Origin: Leptospira_A soteropolitanensis
Lineage (GTDB): Bacteria; Spirochaetota; Leptospiria; Leptospirales; Leptospiraceae
Length of the DNA: 64,000 bases
Direction: 5' to 3' (one strand)
NCBI RefSeq assembly: GCF_026151335.1
Contig: NZ_JAMQPP010000004.1
Shown here: positions 54,515 through 62,517 of the stretch, in pieces
How the letters are laid out: each line of letters starts with the position of its first letter
Numbering within the stretch: position 1 is the stretch's first letter
Program-made: the position numbers and the translations under genes
Notes under the pieces: model-generated
Seen by the model: only the letters and a program-made list of their open reading frames with translations
Database searches by the model: none
Told to the model about the DNA's origin: nothing

Positions 54515-54553
54515 CATCCCTTCAAAACTCGTTCCCAACCAAGCTTTGGTCAA

Positions 54554-55162
54554 TCAGTAAATGCGATAGAGTCCGATTAGTTTTCCAATTATCGTTGCCT
54601 TTTTGGTACGAATGGGTTTTAGTTTTACATTCCTTGGTTCCAAACGGATCATATCTGGCTCTTTGTAAAAAACTTTTAAAGTAGCCTCGTTTTCGATCAT
54701 TGCCACAACAATCTCTCCATTCCTTGCTGTGTCTTTTTTCTGAATGATGGCAATGTCCCCATCGCTAATCCCTGCATCCACCATAGAGTCACCCTTCACA
54801 CGTAAAGCAAAGGTTCCCGGTTTGGTGGCAAGGTCTTCTGGAACCGCAATATAATCTTCTATATTTTCTTCGGCAAGGATGGGAGAACCCGCCGCCACTT
54901 GGCCGAGCAGTGGAATTCCAGAGGCACGGACGAGAAGCGCTTCTTCCCCATTCCCTTTCAGAAGTTCAATGGCCCGGCTTTGGTTTTTGGAAGTGCGGAT
55001 ATAACCTTTTTTCTCAATGGCCTTTAGATGGTCGTAAGCGCCTTTAGCGGTAATTCCAAATTGGTCCCCAATTTCACGAATCGTGGGAGGGAACCCCTTC
55101 TCGCGGACAGTATCCGATATGAATTGCAGGACAGATTCTTGTTTTTCCGTGAGGTCTTTCAT
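54554..55162 (-). CDS. lexA: SOS repressor LexA
   Basis: 202 residues. N-terminal winged helix (LTEKQESVLQFISD; GFPPTIREIGDQFGI), the Ala-Gly cleavage site in GQVAAGSP, Ser in GDSMVDAG and Lys in NEATLKVFY, so self-cleavage after RecA activation is expected. A consensus-like promoter just upstream places the start of transcription at or one base before the ATG and no ribosome site is visible, so the mRNA is probably leaderless. A palindrome overlaps the -35 box and may be its own operator. Confidence 0.95.
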   Translation of the reverse strand: MKDLTEKQESVLQFISDTVREKGFPPTIREIGDQFGITAKGAYDHLKAIEKKGYIRTSKNQSRAIELLKGNGEEALLVRASGIPLLGQVAAGSPILAEENIEDYIAVPEDLATKPGTFALRVKGDSMVDAGISDGDIAIIQKKDTARNGEIVVAMIENEATLKVFYKEPDMIRLEPRNVKLKPIRTKKATIIGKLIGLYRIY

Positions 55163-55169
55163 ACTAAAC

Positions 55170-55198
55170 AGATAACTAGGAAATGGGTGTTATGTCAA
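55170..55198 (-). promoter_or_regulatory. lexA promoter, predicted leaderless
   Basis: On the minus strand TTGACA (55193-55198) and TTATCT (55170-55175) are 17 bases apart. The expected start is at 55163 or 55162, the lexA ATG begins at 55162. Confidence 0.7.
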
Positions 55199-55200
55199 CA
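55188..55200. promoter_or_regulatory. Possible LexA operator
   Basis: TGTT-N5-AACA inverted repeat over the -35 box of lexA. The shape (4-5-4) equals the TTTG-N5-CAAA type reported for Leptospira LexA, but the bases differ at two positions per arm. Weak. Confidence 0.4.
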
Positions 55201-55212
55201 AAAAACTAGGAG

Positions 55213-56394
55213 TTATAACTTCAAATACTCACTTTTTAAAACAAAACTTCCTTCTTCCACAATAGCTTCACCCGATTCCACACCAGTCACAACTTCAACC
55301 CAATTGTCGTAAACTTTCCCCACTCCAATTTTTTTGGCAGAAAAGGATCCATCCCCATTACGAACAAAAACAAAGTTTTCGCCCTCAATTTTGTGAATAC
55401 AATTCACAGGAATCACCTTAGCTTTGTTTACTGATGACTCAACCATAGCACCAACTACTGTTGCAGTAACACTTTGTCCGGGACGAAGCCTTCCTTTTGA
55501 GTTTCTTACTTCCAAACGTATTTCCGCGGTTTTCTTTATTGGATCAATGACATCACCGACATGGGAAACTACTGCTTTCAAAGAATCATCTTTAGATCCA
55601 ATTGGAATCACTTTTGCTTCATTTCCCATACGAATCGATGCTAAATCTTTTTCATATACTTCCAAATTGATCCAGAGCACACTTAAGTCAGCAACAGTAA
55701 ATAAATTGTCACGCGCATTAACTGCCTGACCAATAATAGCCTCTCTTTCTGTGACCGTACCTGAAATCGGAGTTCTTATGTATAAGTTTTTGGAATTATA
55801 TTTTCCTGCTTCCAAATTTGCAATTTCGACTTCATTGAGACCTAGATTTTCAAGTGCGTTTCGAGATGTTTCCATTTCTGCTTTGACTGATTTATAATCC
55901 ATTAAGGACATCTCATATTCTTTAGCTGAGGTAACCTTTCTTTCATATAAATCCTTTGCTCTATCAGCTTGCACCTTTAAAGCTTCCAGTCTTGCTCTCG
56001 CTTTCAAATAATTTGCTTCAGTAGTTCCCAATTCAACAGATTGGATGGAGGCAAGAGCAGTGCTTTTTTTTACATACTCACCTTCCTTTACAAAAACCTG
56101 GACAATTCGTCCGCTAACTCGAGACCCCACTTTTGCAACACTATTCATATCATAAGAAACTGTCCCAGGAAGTTGCAATTCTTCCTCAAGTGCTTTTTCT
56201 TCTAGGTATACAACAGAAAATGGATGGTTCTTTTGAATTTCCTGAGAGATAATAAATTTGGATTTATCTTCCGTTAAGGCCTCTGTTTTTTTACCTGAGC
56301 CAAAGAATTTAGTATATCCAAAGTATCCTAAACTTCCCACAAGAACAAGTATACTCAATGAGCGAATATTCTTAAAATTGAATTCTGTTTTCAT
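55213..56394 (-). CDS. RND efflux membrane fusion protein (CzcB/CusB type)
   Basis: 393 residues. An N-terminal anchor (SLSILVLVGSLGYFGY), then the lipoyl-like VGSRVSGRIVQVFVKEG, a hairpin of helices (LKARARLEALKVQADRAKD), and the beta-barrel region LRPGQSVTATVVG. It bridges CzcA and the outer-membrane channel. No His-rich metal motif is visible, so metal identity is open. Third of the efflux trio by position, five bases after the czcC stop. Confidence 0.9.
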   Translation of the reverse strand: MKTEFNFKNIRSLSILVLVGSLGYFGYTKFFGSGKKTEALTEDKSKFIISQEIQKNHPFSVVYLEEKALEEELQLPGTVSYDMNSVAKVGSRVSGRIVQVFVKEGEYVKKSTALASIQSVELGTTEANYLKARARLEALKVQADRAKDLYERKVTSAKEYEMSLMDYKSVKAEMETSRNALENLGLNEVEIANLEAGKYNSKNLYIRTPISGTVTEREAIIGQAVNARDNLFTVADLSVLWINLEVYEKDLASIRMGNEAKVIPIGSKDDSLKAVVSHVGDVIDPIKKTAEIRLEVRNSKGRLRPGQSVTATVVGAMVESSVNKAKVIPVNCIHKIEGENFVFVRNGDGSFSAKKIGVGKVYDNWVEVVTGVESGEAIVEEGSFVLKSEYLKL

Positions 56395-56399
56395 ATAAT

Positions 56400-57725
56400 T
56401 TAAAACTCCGAGCTATCCATCTTTCCGATAGAAGCTTTGTATCCTTCCAAAGCATTGTAATAGAGGTAAATGATTTCATAGTAACTCCTGAGGACACTGA
56501 GATAGTTTTTCTCCGCCTCCAAAAAAGTAACTAAATTAGATGCACCTCGAATGTAAGCAAGCCTTGACTTTTCTTGAACTTCTTTATTCTTTTCGAGGAG
56601 TCCCATTTTTTGGTAGTCGAGTAACTGCGACTCCCTTGCTTGTAATTCTTTTATGGCAGCAGAAATTTCAGAAATGATTTCGTTTCGTTTGGCATCTACA
56701 TCAAATCCTAATTTTTTATAGGACTCCTCTGATTTTAAAATTTCCCCTTGTTTGCGATCAAATAAAGGTAAAGGTGTGGCTGCATAGACACCAGTTACAT
56801 TTTCATTTCCTTTGTTTAAAAATTCAATCCCCAACGTAAGCGGTGGAATGATTTCTCTCTTTTTTAATTCGATATTCATTCGTTCCCTTTGTTGGCGAAT
56901 TTTTAATGCTACCAAGTCAGGTCTTTCTTCAATATCAAAATCATTTAAATCAATGCCAAATTCACGTGTAGAGATAAATTCTAATCTTCCTTTAATATTC
57001 AGAGGAGAATTTACATCAGATATCCCAATCAGGATTCGTAAATTTTTGACAACTTGTGCACGTAGAATCCGGGCATTTCGGTATTCTCTTTCAATTTGAA
57101 CACGCTCCAAAGCCAATCGGTCATATTCCAAAAAAGAAATATCTCCTTTTTCCGCCCTGAGTTTTGTTAAATCCAAAAGGTCTTGATAGTTTTCCAAAAA
57201 TTCCTTTTGGTAATTGATCTGCTCCGTTACATAAAGATAGGTCCAAAAATTCTGACGTAATCTCAAACGAAACAAACGATCAAAATCACGAAAACTAGCA
57301 ATTGTACCCAAAAACTCTTGTTTGGCGACCTTTTCTCTTTGCGGAATGACTCCACTCATATCAAAAGGTTGATTATAAATAAAAGAAGTTTCTGGTTTTC
57401 CCGTCGCTGCATTTGCGGAAGCACCCATAAACTGCTGTTGCATATTGACAATAGGATTATAATACAAACTTGCAGTAATGATATCTCCCCGAGCCATACT
57501 GATATTTTGTTTTTCTCGGAGATATAGCGGATTACTAGTGACTGCAAAATCCTCTAATTCATCTAAATTCCATTTTTCTTTCGAATCCTGGACTCTGGAA
57601 TCTTCACCGAGAAAGAACAACTCATCTTTAGAATGTAGTTCATACACCGCCTTTTCCTTTGGAAAAATAGTATGTGAATGAATTCCGAGAAGGAATAAAA
57701 CCAAAAACCTCTTTTGCGATTTCAT
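56400..57725 (-). CDS. Outer-membrane efflux channel (CzcC/TolC type)
   Basis: 441 residues. Signal peptide (VLFLLGIHSHTIFPK), then the coiled-coil repeats of the outer-membrane factor family: MARGDIITASLYYNPIVN, FLEYDRLALERVQIEREY and YIRGASNLVTFLEAEKNYL. Forms the outer-membrane exit tunnel for the RND pump. Its ATG overlaps the pyrophosphatase stop by four bases. Confidence 0.88.
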   Translation of the reverse strand: MKSQKRFLVLFLLGIHSHTIFPKEKAVYELHSKDELFFLGEDSRVQDSKEKWNLDELEDFAVTSNPLYLREKQNISMARGDIITASLYYNPIVNMQQQFMGASANAATGKPETSFIYNQPFDMSGVIPQREKVAKQEFLGTIASFRDFDRLFRLRLRQNFWTYLYVTEQINYQKEFLENYQDLLDLTKLRAEKGDISFLEYDRLALERVQIEREYRNARILRAQVVKNLRILIGISDVNSPLNIKGRLEFISTREFGIDLNDFDIEERPDLVALKIRQQRERMNIELKKREIIPPLTLGIEFLNKGNENVTGVYAATPLPLFDRKQGEILKSEESYKKLGFDVDAKRNEIISEISAAIKELQARESQLLDYQKMGLLEKNKEVQEKSRLAYIRGASNLVTFLEAEKNYLSVLRSYYEIIYLYYNALEGYKASIGKMDSSEF

Positions 57726-58345
57726 ACAGTTACAAATTTCTTTATATAATCTTCGATTCCAAACTGGATGACTTTTATGGCTTCCACACGATCGTAAACT
57801 TCAGTAATCTCTACGGTTCCTGTAGAAGGTGAATTTGGATCAAGTTTGTACGTCAAAAAGTAATGATGGAGTTTGTTGATAAGAGCTTTCGGAACTTCTG
57901 AAATGTCTTTGATTTGACCGAACACTTCGTCCCCTTTAAGGACGGCGACGATTTTGTCATCTGCCTCTCCCTTATCGATCATACGAAGTCCACCAATAGG
58001 AATTACAGTTAGAATCATATTTCCATGTGTGATGGGATTGACACTAAGCACACAAATGTCAATAGGATCGCCGTCTCCAATGATATCAGGTCTACCAACA
58101 ACTTCCGAACAATGTTTTCCAGAAGCTTCTCCCGAAAAAGTTCTCGGTATAAATCCATACAAAGTTGGTGAACGGTTGCTATACTTTTGTGGTCTGTCTA
58201 CGCGGATAAAACCTGAAGCTTTATCTATTTCATATTTCACAGTGTCCTGTGGTGTGAGTTCGATAAAAACATCCAACTCATCTGGAGCTTTTGGTCCGAG
58301 TTCCAATCCATGCCAAGGATGTGCTACGTAATAATTAGGTTTCAT
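57722..58345 (-). CDS. ppa: Family I inorganic pyrophosphatase inside an efflux operon
   Basis: 207 residues. The metal-site motif GDGDPIDICVL and IPIGGLRMIDKGEADDKIVAV are those of soluble family I pyrophosphatases, which hydrolyse pyrophosphate with magnesium. Full length for the family. It has no signal peptide, so it acts in the cytoplasm, yet it lies between czcA and czcC and overlaps the latter by four bases (ATGA); czcA ends one base before its start. Why a general enzyme is translated with a metal pump is not clear; both depend on divalent metals. Confidence 0.92.
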   Translation of the reverse strand: MKPNYYVAHPWHGLELGPKAPDELDVFIELTPQDTVKYEIDKASGFIRVDRPQKYSNRSPTLYGFIPRTFSGEASGKHCSEVVGRPDIIGDGDPIDICVLSVNPITHGNMILTVIPIGGLRMIDKGEADDKIVAVLKGDEVFGQIKDISEVPKALINKLHHYFLTYKLDPNSPSTGTVEITEVYDRVEAIKVIQFGIEDYIKKFVTV

Positions 58346-61300
58346 TTAATTCCTCTTTCTTTTTGATTTCTGTTTTGATTGATTTGTTTTAGAATCTTCT
58401 TCATTATGAATTTCATTTTCTTCTGGTTCGGAATGATGTGTATGTCCGTTCGAATCGTGCATTTCTAAATCTTTGTATTTTTTCATTTCTTCTACAAAGT
58501 ATTCATTCATCTTACGCTCCCGTTCCATCTGCCTAATTTCTTGTCTTTGTGCTAGTTTGACTAAAAATTCAAAGGCAATGGGAAGAAGAAAACGTGATAA
58601 GATGGTCGCCACAAGTACACCGCCCATAACCACCGTTGCTAGTGGTCTTTGCACTTCGGCCCCAGCACTAGAAGCAATGGCCATAGGCAAAAATCCAATA
58701 ATGGCAACAAGTTCTGTGGTCGCCACTGCACGTAGAGTATAAACTGCAGCTTCCACTACAGCTTTGGAAGGATCACGGGTGACTTTTAATTGGTCTTTAA
58801 GTGCTGAGGCATAAACAACGCCGTTTAACACGGATATACCGGCAGCCGCAATAAATCCAACTCCAGCAGGAATCGAAAAAGGAAGTCCCCGGATCACAAG
58901 AGAGAGAATTCCTCCAGAAAGTGATAATGGAACTAAAATAAAAACTCCCAATGCATAGTAGACACTTCCAAAGGCAATAAATAACATCGCAAAAATAATG
59001 GCACCAGCGATCGGAATCACAATGGCAAGACGATTCTTCGCACGAGTGAAGTTTTCAAACTGACCACCCCAATCCACATAATACCCTTGTGGTAATCCAG
59101 ATTCAATAGACTCTGTGGCCGCTTGCACATCATTCACAAATCCAATCATATCTCGTCCACGAACATTCACTTCCACAAGGATCCTACGTTTCAACCCTTC
59201 ATGATAAAGCGCCGCTGGTCCTTCTGTCATCATAATATCAGTAACTTGCCCAAGTGGAACCGTTCCACCAAGCTCAGTCATAACAGGAACGTTTTCAATG
59301 ACTCCAATGTCTGTTACGTCGGCATCCAAACGAACAATCAAATCAAATCGTTTGTAACCCTCGTAAACTTTTCCTGCATTGGCCCCAACACGTAAAGTTT
59401 CAATGGTAGTAAGAACTTCTTCAGCACGAACACCGTAACGAGCCATATTTCCGCGGTTCATTTTAATTTCCAGAAGCGGAAGACCTAAAAGTTTCTGTAC
59501 TCGTAAGTCTGCGGCTCCCTGGATCTTTTTGATTTTGGAGGCATAATTGTCTGCAATGGATTTGAGTGTTTTAAGATCATCACCATAAATTTTAATTACA
59601 ATATCGGCTTTGGAACCGGATAACAACGCATTGACGCGGTTTTCAATGGGTTGCGATAAACTGATGTAGGAAGAAGGAACACTATTGTTCACTGAATTCT
59701 TCATGAGTTCCATCAGTTCTTCTCTATCATGCGCCGAAACCCATTCTTTCCTAGGTTTCAACTTAACCATCATCTCCCCTTCTTCCGAACCTATGGGTTC
59801 AGCAGCAGACTCACCCCTTCCTTGTCTCGAAACTACGCTCACTGCTTCAGGGAATTTTAAAATGACCTTTTCCATTTCCAAATTCAAATCACGAGAATGG
59901 TTGATGGCGGTGGAGGGAAGGCGTTTGATATCAATGGCAATTTCCCCTTCATCGATCCTAGGTAAAAATTCTGATCCGAGAGTAGATGCTAGGGCAAAAG
60001 ATAATAATACAACTCCAATTCCTGCATAAGTAAATTGGCGTTTGAACTTCATCCCGTAAGTAAGAACTTCTGCATATTTAGTTTGGAATTTATCCCAAAA
60101 GGCTGACTCATGCAAAATTGGTTTTTTATAAATATAAGACATGAGGGCAGGAAAAGTAGTAATCGAATAAAGAAGTGCTGCACCTAACGCAAAAGCAACG
60201 GTGATCGCCATCGGACGAAACATCCTACCTTCCACTCCTTCAAGTGTCATGAGCGGTAAGTATACTAGTAAAATAATTCCCACACTAAATGCTGAAGCCC
60301 GAACTACTTTGATACAGGACTCCATAATCACTTCTTCCATTCCATCTTCCATGTCCTGGGCCGATGTTTTCGAAAGTAGGAAACTTTTACGCAGTAAAAA
60401 TCCATGAAGAGTGGACTCTAACATCACAATGGAACCATCTACAAGAAGACCAAAGTCAAGAGCACCAAGAGACATCAAGTTTCCCACAATGCCAAAGGCA
60501 TTCATAAGAATTGTGGCCACCATCATGGAAACAGGAATGGCTAGGGCAACGGCAAAAGCTCCCTTCACCGTTCCTAAAGTTAAAATAAGACAAACGAGAA
60601 CAATGATGGCAGCTTCTACCAAATTGGTAAATACAGTCGAAAGAGTTCGGCCAATGAATTCCGAGCGGTCATAATACACTTGGATCTTCATCCCTTGGGG
60701 AAGACGAGATTCAATCTCTTTCATTTTTTCTTTCACTCGGCTCACCACTTGGAGGGAGTTACTGCCTAGTAACATCATGGCAGTCCCACCCACAACTTCG
60801 CGTTTGCCGTTCATGGTACTCAAACCAAAACGAAGGGCAGGACCCGTTTCCACTTTGGCAATTTGGCCCAGTGTCAAAGGAATTCCATCTCTTGAGGTTC
60901 TAACAGAAAGCCTTGCAATATCATCAATCGACTTAAATTGGCTTTCGCCTCGAATCACAAATTGTTCTTCGCCTTTTTGGATATACCCCCCACCTAAGTT
61001 AACATTGGCACCTTCCAGAGCTTCTGTAATATGAGAGAGAGTTAAATTATGAGATAACAATCGTTTGGGGTCGATTTTAATTTGAAACTGTTTGGCATCT
61101 CCCCCAACCACGTTTACATCAATGATTCCTTTTACGGAACGAAGTTGTCTTGCAACTTCCCATTCCATCACCGTTCGCAGTTCTTCTGGTGAATGGCTTT
61201 CTGATACTAGAGCAAATTCATAAATATCACCAAGACCAGTGGCAATCGGAGAAAGTTCAGGTCTGCCATAGGATTTGGGGATAAAGTTTTCTGCTTGTTT

Positions 61301-61642
61301 GAGCCTTTCATTCACAAGTTGCCTTGCAAAATAAATATCTGTTCCATCTTCGAAGATAACGGTTACAGAACTAACACCCGTTCTTGAAATGGAACGAATC
61401 TCTGTGACCTTGGGCATCCCGTTAAACTCAAGTTCGATGGGGTAAGTAATAAACTGTTCTACTTCTAAGGGAGAAAGACCAGGGACCGAAGTCACTGCCG
61501 ACACCTGCACGTTTGTCACATCGGGAATGGCATCGATCGAAAGGTGCAGCGCATTGTAAAAACCAACAATGGTGAGTGCTGCTGTCAAAACGAGGACTGT
61601 GGCTCGTTTGTGAATGGAAAACTGAATGATTTTTTCTAACAT
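58346..61642 (-). CDS. czcA: Heavy-metal RND efflux pump CzcA
   Basis: 1098 residues, about 12 hydrophobic segments with two large periplasmic loops. The proton-relay segment GALDFGLLVDGSIVMLEST in the fourth membrane helix is the DFG-x2-VD type of the heavy-metal efflux branch (HME-RND), distinguishing it from drug pumps. DVTNVQVSAVTSVPGLSP near the start is also typical. The C-terminal tail is His/Glu/Lys-rich (SNGHTHHSEPEENEIHNEED), a possible metal-binding tail. The metal cannot be told; Zn, Co, Cd or Cu are all possible. Confidence 0.94.
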   Translation of the reverse strand: MLEKIIQFSIHKRATVLVLTAALTIVGFYNALHLSIDAIPDVTNVQVSAVTSVPGLSPLEVEQFITYPIELEFNGMPKVTEIRSISRTGVSSVTVIFEDGTDIYFARQLVNERLKQAENFIPKSYGRPELSPIATGLGDIYEFALVSESHSPEELRTVMEWEVARQLRSVKGIIDVNVVGGDAKQFQIKIDPKRLLSHNLTLSHITEALEGANVNLGGGYIQKGEEQFVIRGESQFKSIDDIARLSVRTSRDGIPLTLGQIAKVETGPALRFGLSTMNGKREVVGGTAMMLLGSNSLQVVSRVKEKMKEIESRLPQGMKIQVYYDRSEFIGRTLSTVFTNLVEAAIIVLVCLILTLGTVKGAFAVALAIPVSMMVATILMNAFGIVGNLMSLGALDFGLLVDGSIVMLESTLHGFLLRKSFLLSKTSAQDMEDGMEEVIMESCIKVVRASAFSVGIILLVYLPLMTLEGVEGRMFRPMAITVAFALGAALLYSITTFPALMSYIYKKPILHESAFWDKFQTKYAEVLTYGMKFKRQFTYAGIGVVLLSFALASTLGSEFLPRIDEGEIAIDIKRLPSTAINHSRDLNLEMEKVILKFPEAVSVVSRQGRGESAAEPIGSEEGEMMVKLKPRKEWVSAHDREELMELMKNSVNNSVPSSYISLSQPIENRVNALLSGSKADIVIKIYGDDLKTLKSIADNYASKIKKIQGAADLRVQKLLGLPLLEIKMNRGNMARYGVRAEEVLTTIETLRVGANAGKVYEGYKRFDLIVRLDADVTDIGVIENVPVMTELGGTVPLGQVTDIMMTEGPAALYHEGLKRRILVEVNVRGRDMIGFVNDVQAATESIESGLPQGYYVDWGGQFENFTRAKNRLAIVIPIAGAIIFAMLFIAFGSVYYALGVFILVPLSLSGGILSLVIRGLPFSIPAGVGFIAAAGISVLNGVVYASALKDQLKVTRDPSKAVVEAAVYTLRAVATTELVAIIGFLPMAIASSAGAEVQRPLATVVMGGVLVATILSRFLLPIAFEFLVKLAQRQEIRQMERERKMNEYFVEEMKKYKDLEMHDSNGHTHHSEPEENEIHNEEDSKTNQSKQKSKRKRN

Positions 61643-61717
61643 AATTCCTATTTCAAATTGAAAACGTAGTAGAGACCCAAATTAGGCTCTACTTCTAGAC
61701 TAATCTACATGCAACGA

Positions 61718-62044
61718 TTAAGCCAAAACAGGGGGCGGGAGGTATAGAAAGTGAAATAAGATAAGAATTTCGTGAAAAAAAGCAGGTTCTGTTGAAAGTG
61801 TAGACCAACGAATCACAGAAACTCTCAAAGGAGCTTCGATTCTTCGAGAAGGAACCAGTTTCAAAACTTGGTTGGATTCTTTAGAGGAAGTCAGAACACG
61901 AGTCGTTTCTTCCAACTCGTAGGATTGGTATTGAAAGTCCAAATCTTCGAGAGGAGAAACAAACCGGTCGTCGACCAGATTCAGATTGATGAAAACCGCT
62001 AAAAGCAGGATGAACCCTGACTTCCAGAAGCGCCTAATTTTCAC
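61718..62044 (-). CDS. Small secreted or anchored protein at the head of the efflux operon
   Basis: 108 residues. An N-terminal hydrophobic stretch (SGFILLLAVFINLNLV) is a signal or anchor. The middle is charged, and the C-terminus ends in a hydrophobic HEILILFHFLYLPPPVLA. No Cys or His cluster for metal. Lies 75 bases upstream of czcA on the same strand. Its position suggests an accessory part of the metal pump. No family recognised. Confidence 0.55.
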   Translation of the reverse strand: MKIRRFWKSGFILLLAVFINLNLVDDRFVSPLEDLDFQYQSYELEETTRVLTSSKESNQVLKLVPSRRIEAPLRVSVIRWSTLSTEPAFFHEILILFHFLYLPPPVLA

Positions 62045-62196
62045 TGTTTTTTCCTATTCTTGAGACCCAGGTTCAAGAATCGACCCAGAGACTCAAGTGA
62101 AAACCCCGAAAATATGAACTTTTTTCCATTTCCTTTTGATGACAAATACTTGTGTAGTTGCCAAAACTCGAGAGTCAAACAAGACTATCCTTACCG

Positions 62197-62517
62197 ATGA
62201 AAGACGAATCTATAGACACCATCATTAGCGACGACATTACGTTTCGCGGAACCCTTTCCTTCAACCAAACATTAAAAATCAAAGGGCAATTCAAAGGCAC
62301 AATCACTTCTCAAGGAAAACTCATTATCGATGAAACAGGCGACGTAGAAGCCGATGTAGAAGTAGGAAGCCTTGTGGTTCACGGAAACCTAAAAGGAAAC
62401 GTGGACGCAAAAGACAAGGTAGAACTTAAAAAAAATGGTAAGGTCGTTGGAGATATCAAAACACCGGGACTCGAAGTAGAATTCGGTTCCAAAATTATTG
62501 GCAATTGCATCATGTAA
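62197..62517 (+). CDS. Bactofilin family cytoskeletal protein
   Basis: 106 residues from the ATG at 62197 (a TTG 13 codons upstream also opens the frame). A bactofilin core of short repeated beta-strand turns: FRGTLSFNQTLKIKGQFKGT, TGDVEADVEVGSLVVHGNLK, KKNGKVVGDIKTPGLEVEFG. These polymerise without nucleotide into filaments. In spirochaetes bactofilins affect cell shape. It overlaps the predicted recJ start by 13 bases. Confidence 0.88.
   Translation: MKDESIDTIISDDITFRGTLSFNQTLKIKGQFKGTITSQGKLIIDETGDVEADVEVGSLVVHGNLKGNVDAKDKVELKKNGKVVGDIKTPGLEVEFGSKIIGNCIM

Noticed and set aside
58473..61034. Several plus-strand frames inside czcA
   Set aside because: Shadow frames of a long conserved gene; no independent domain or ribosome site.
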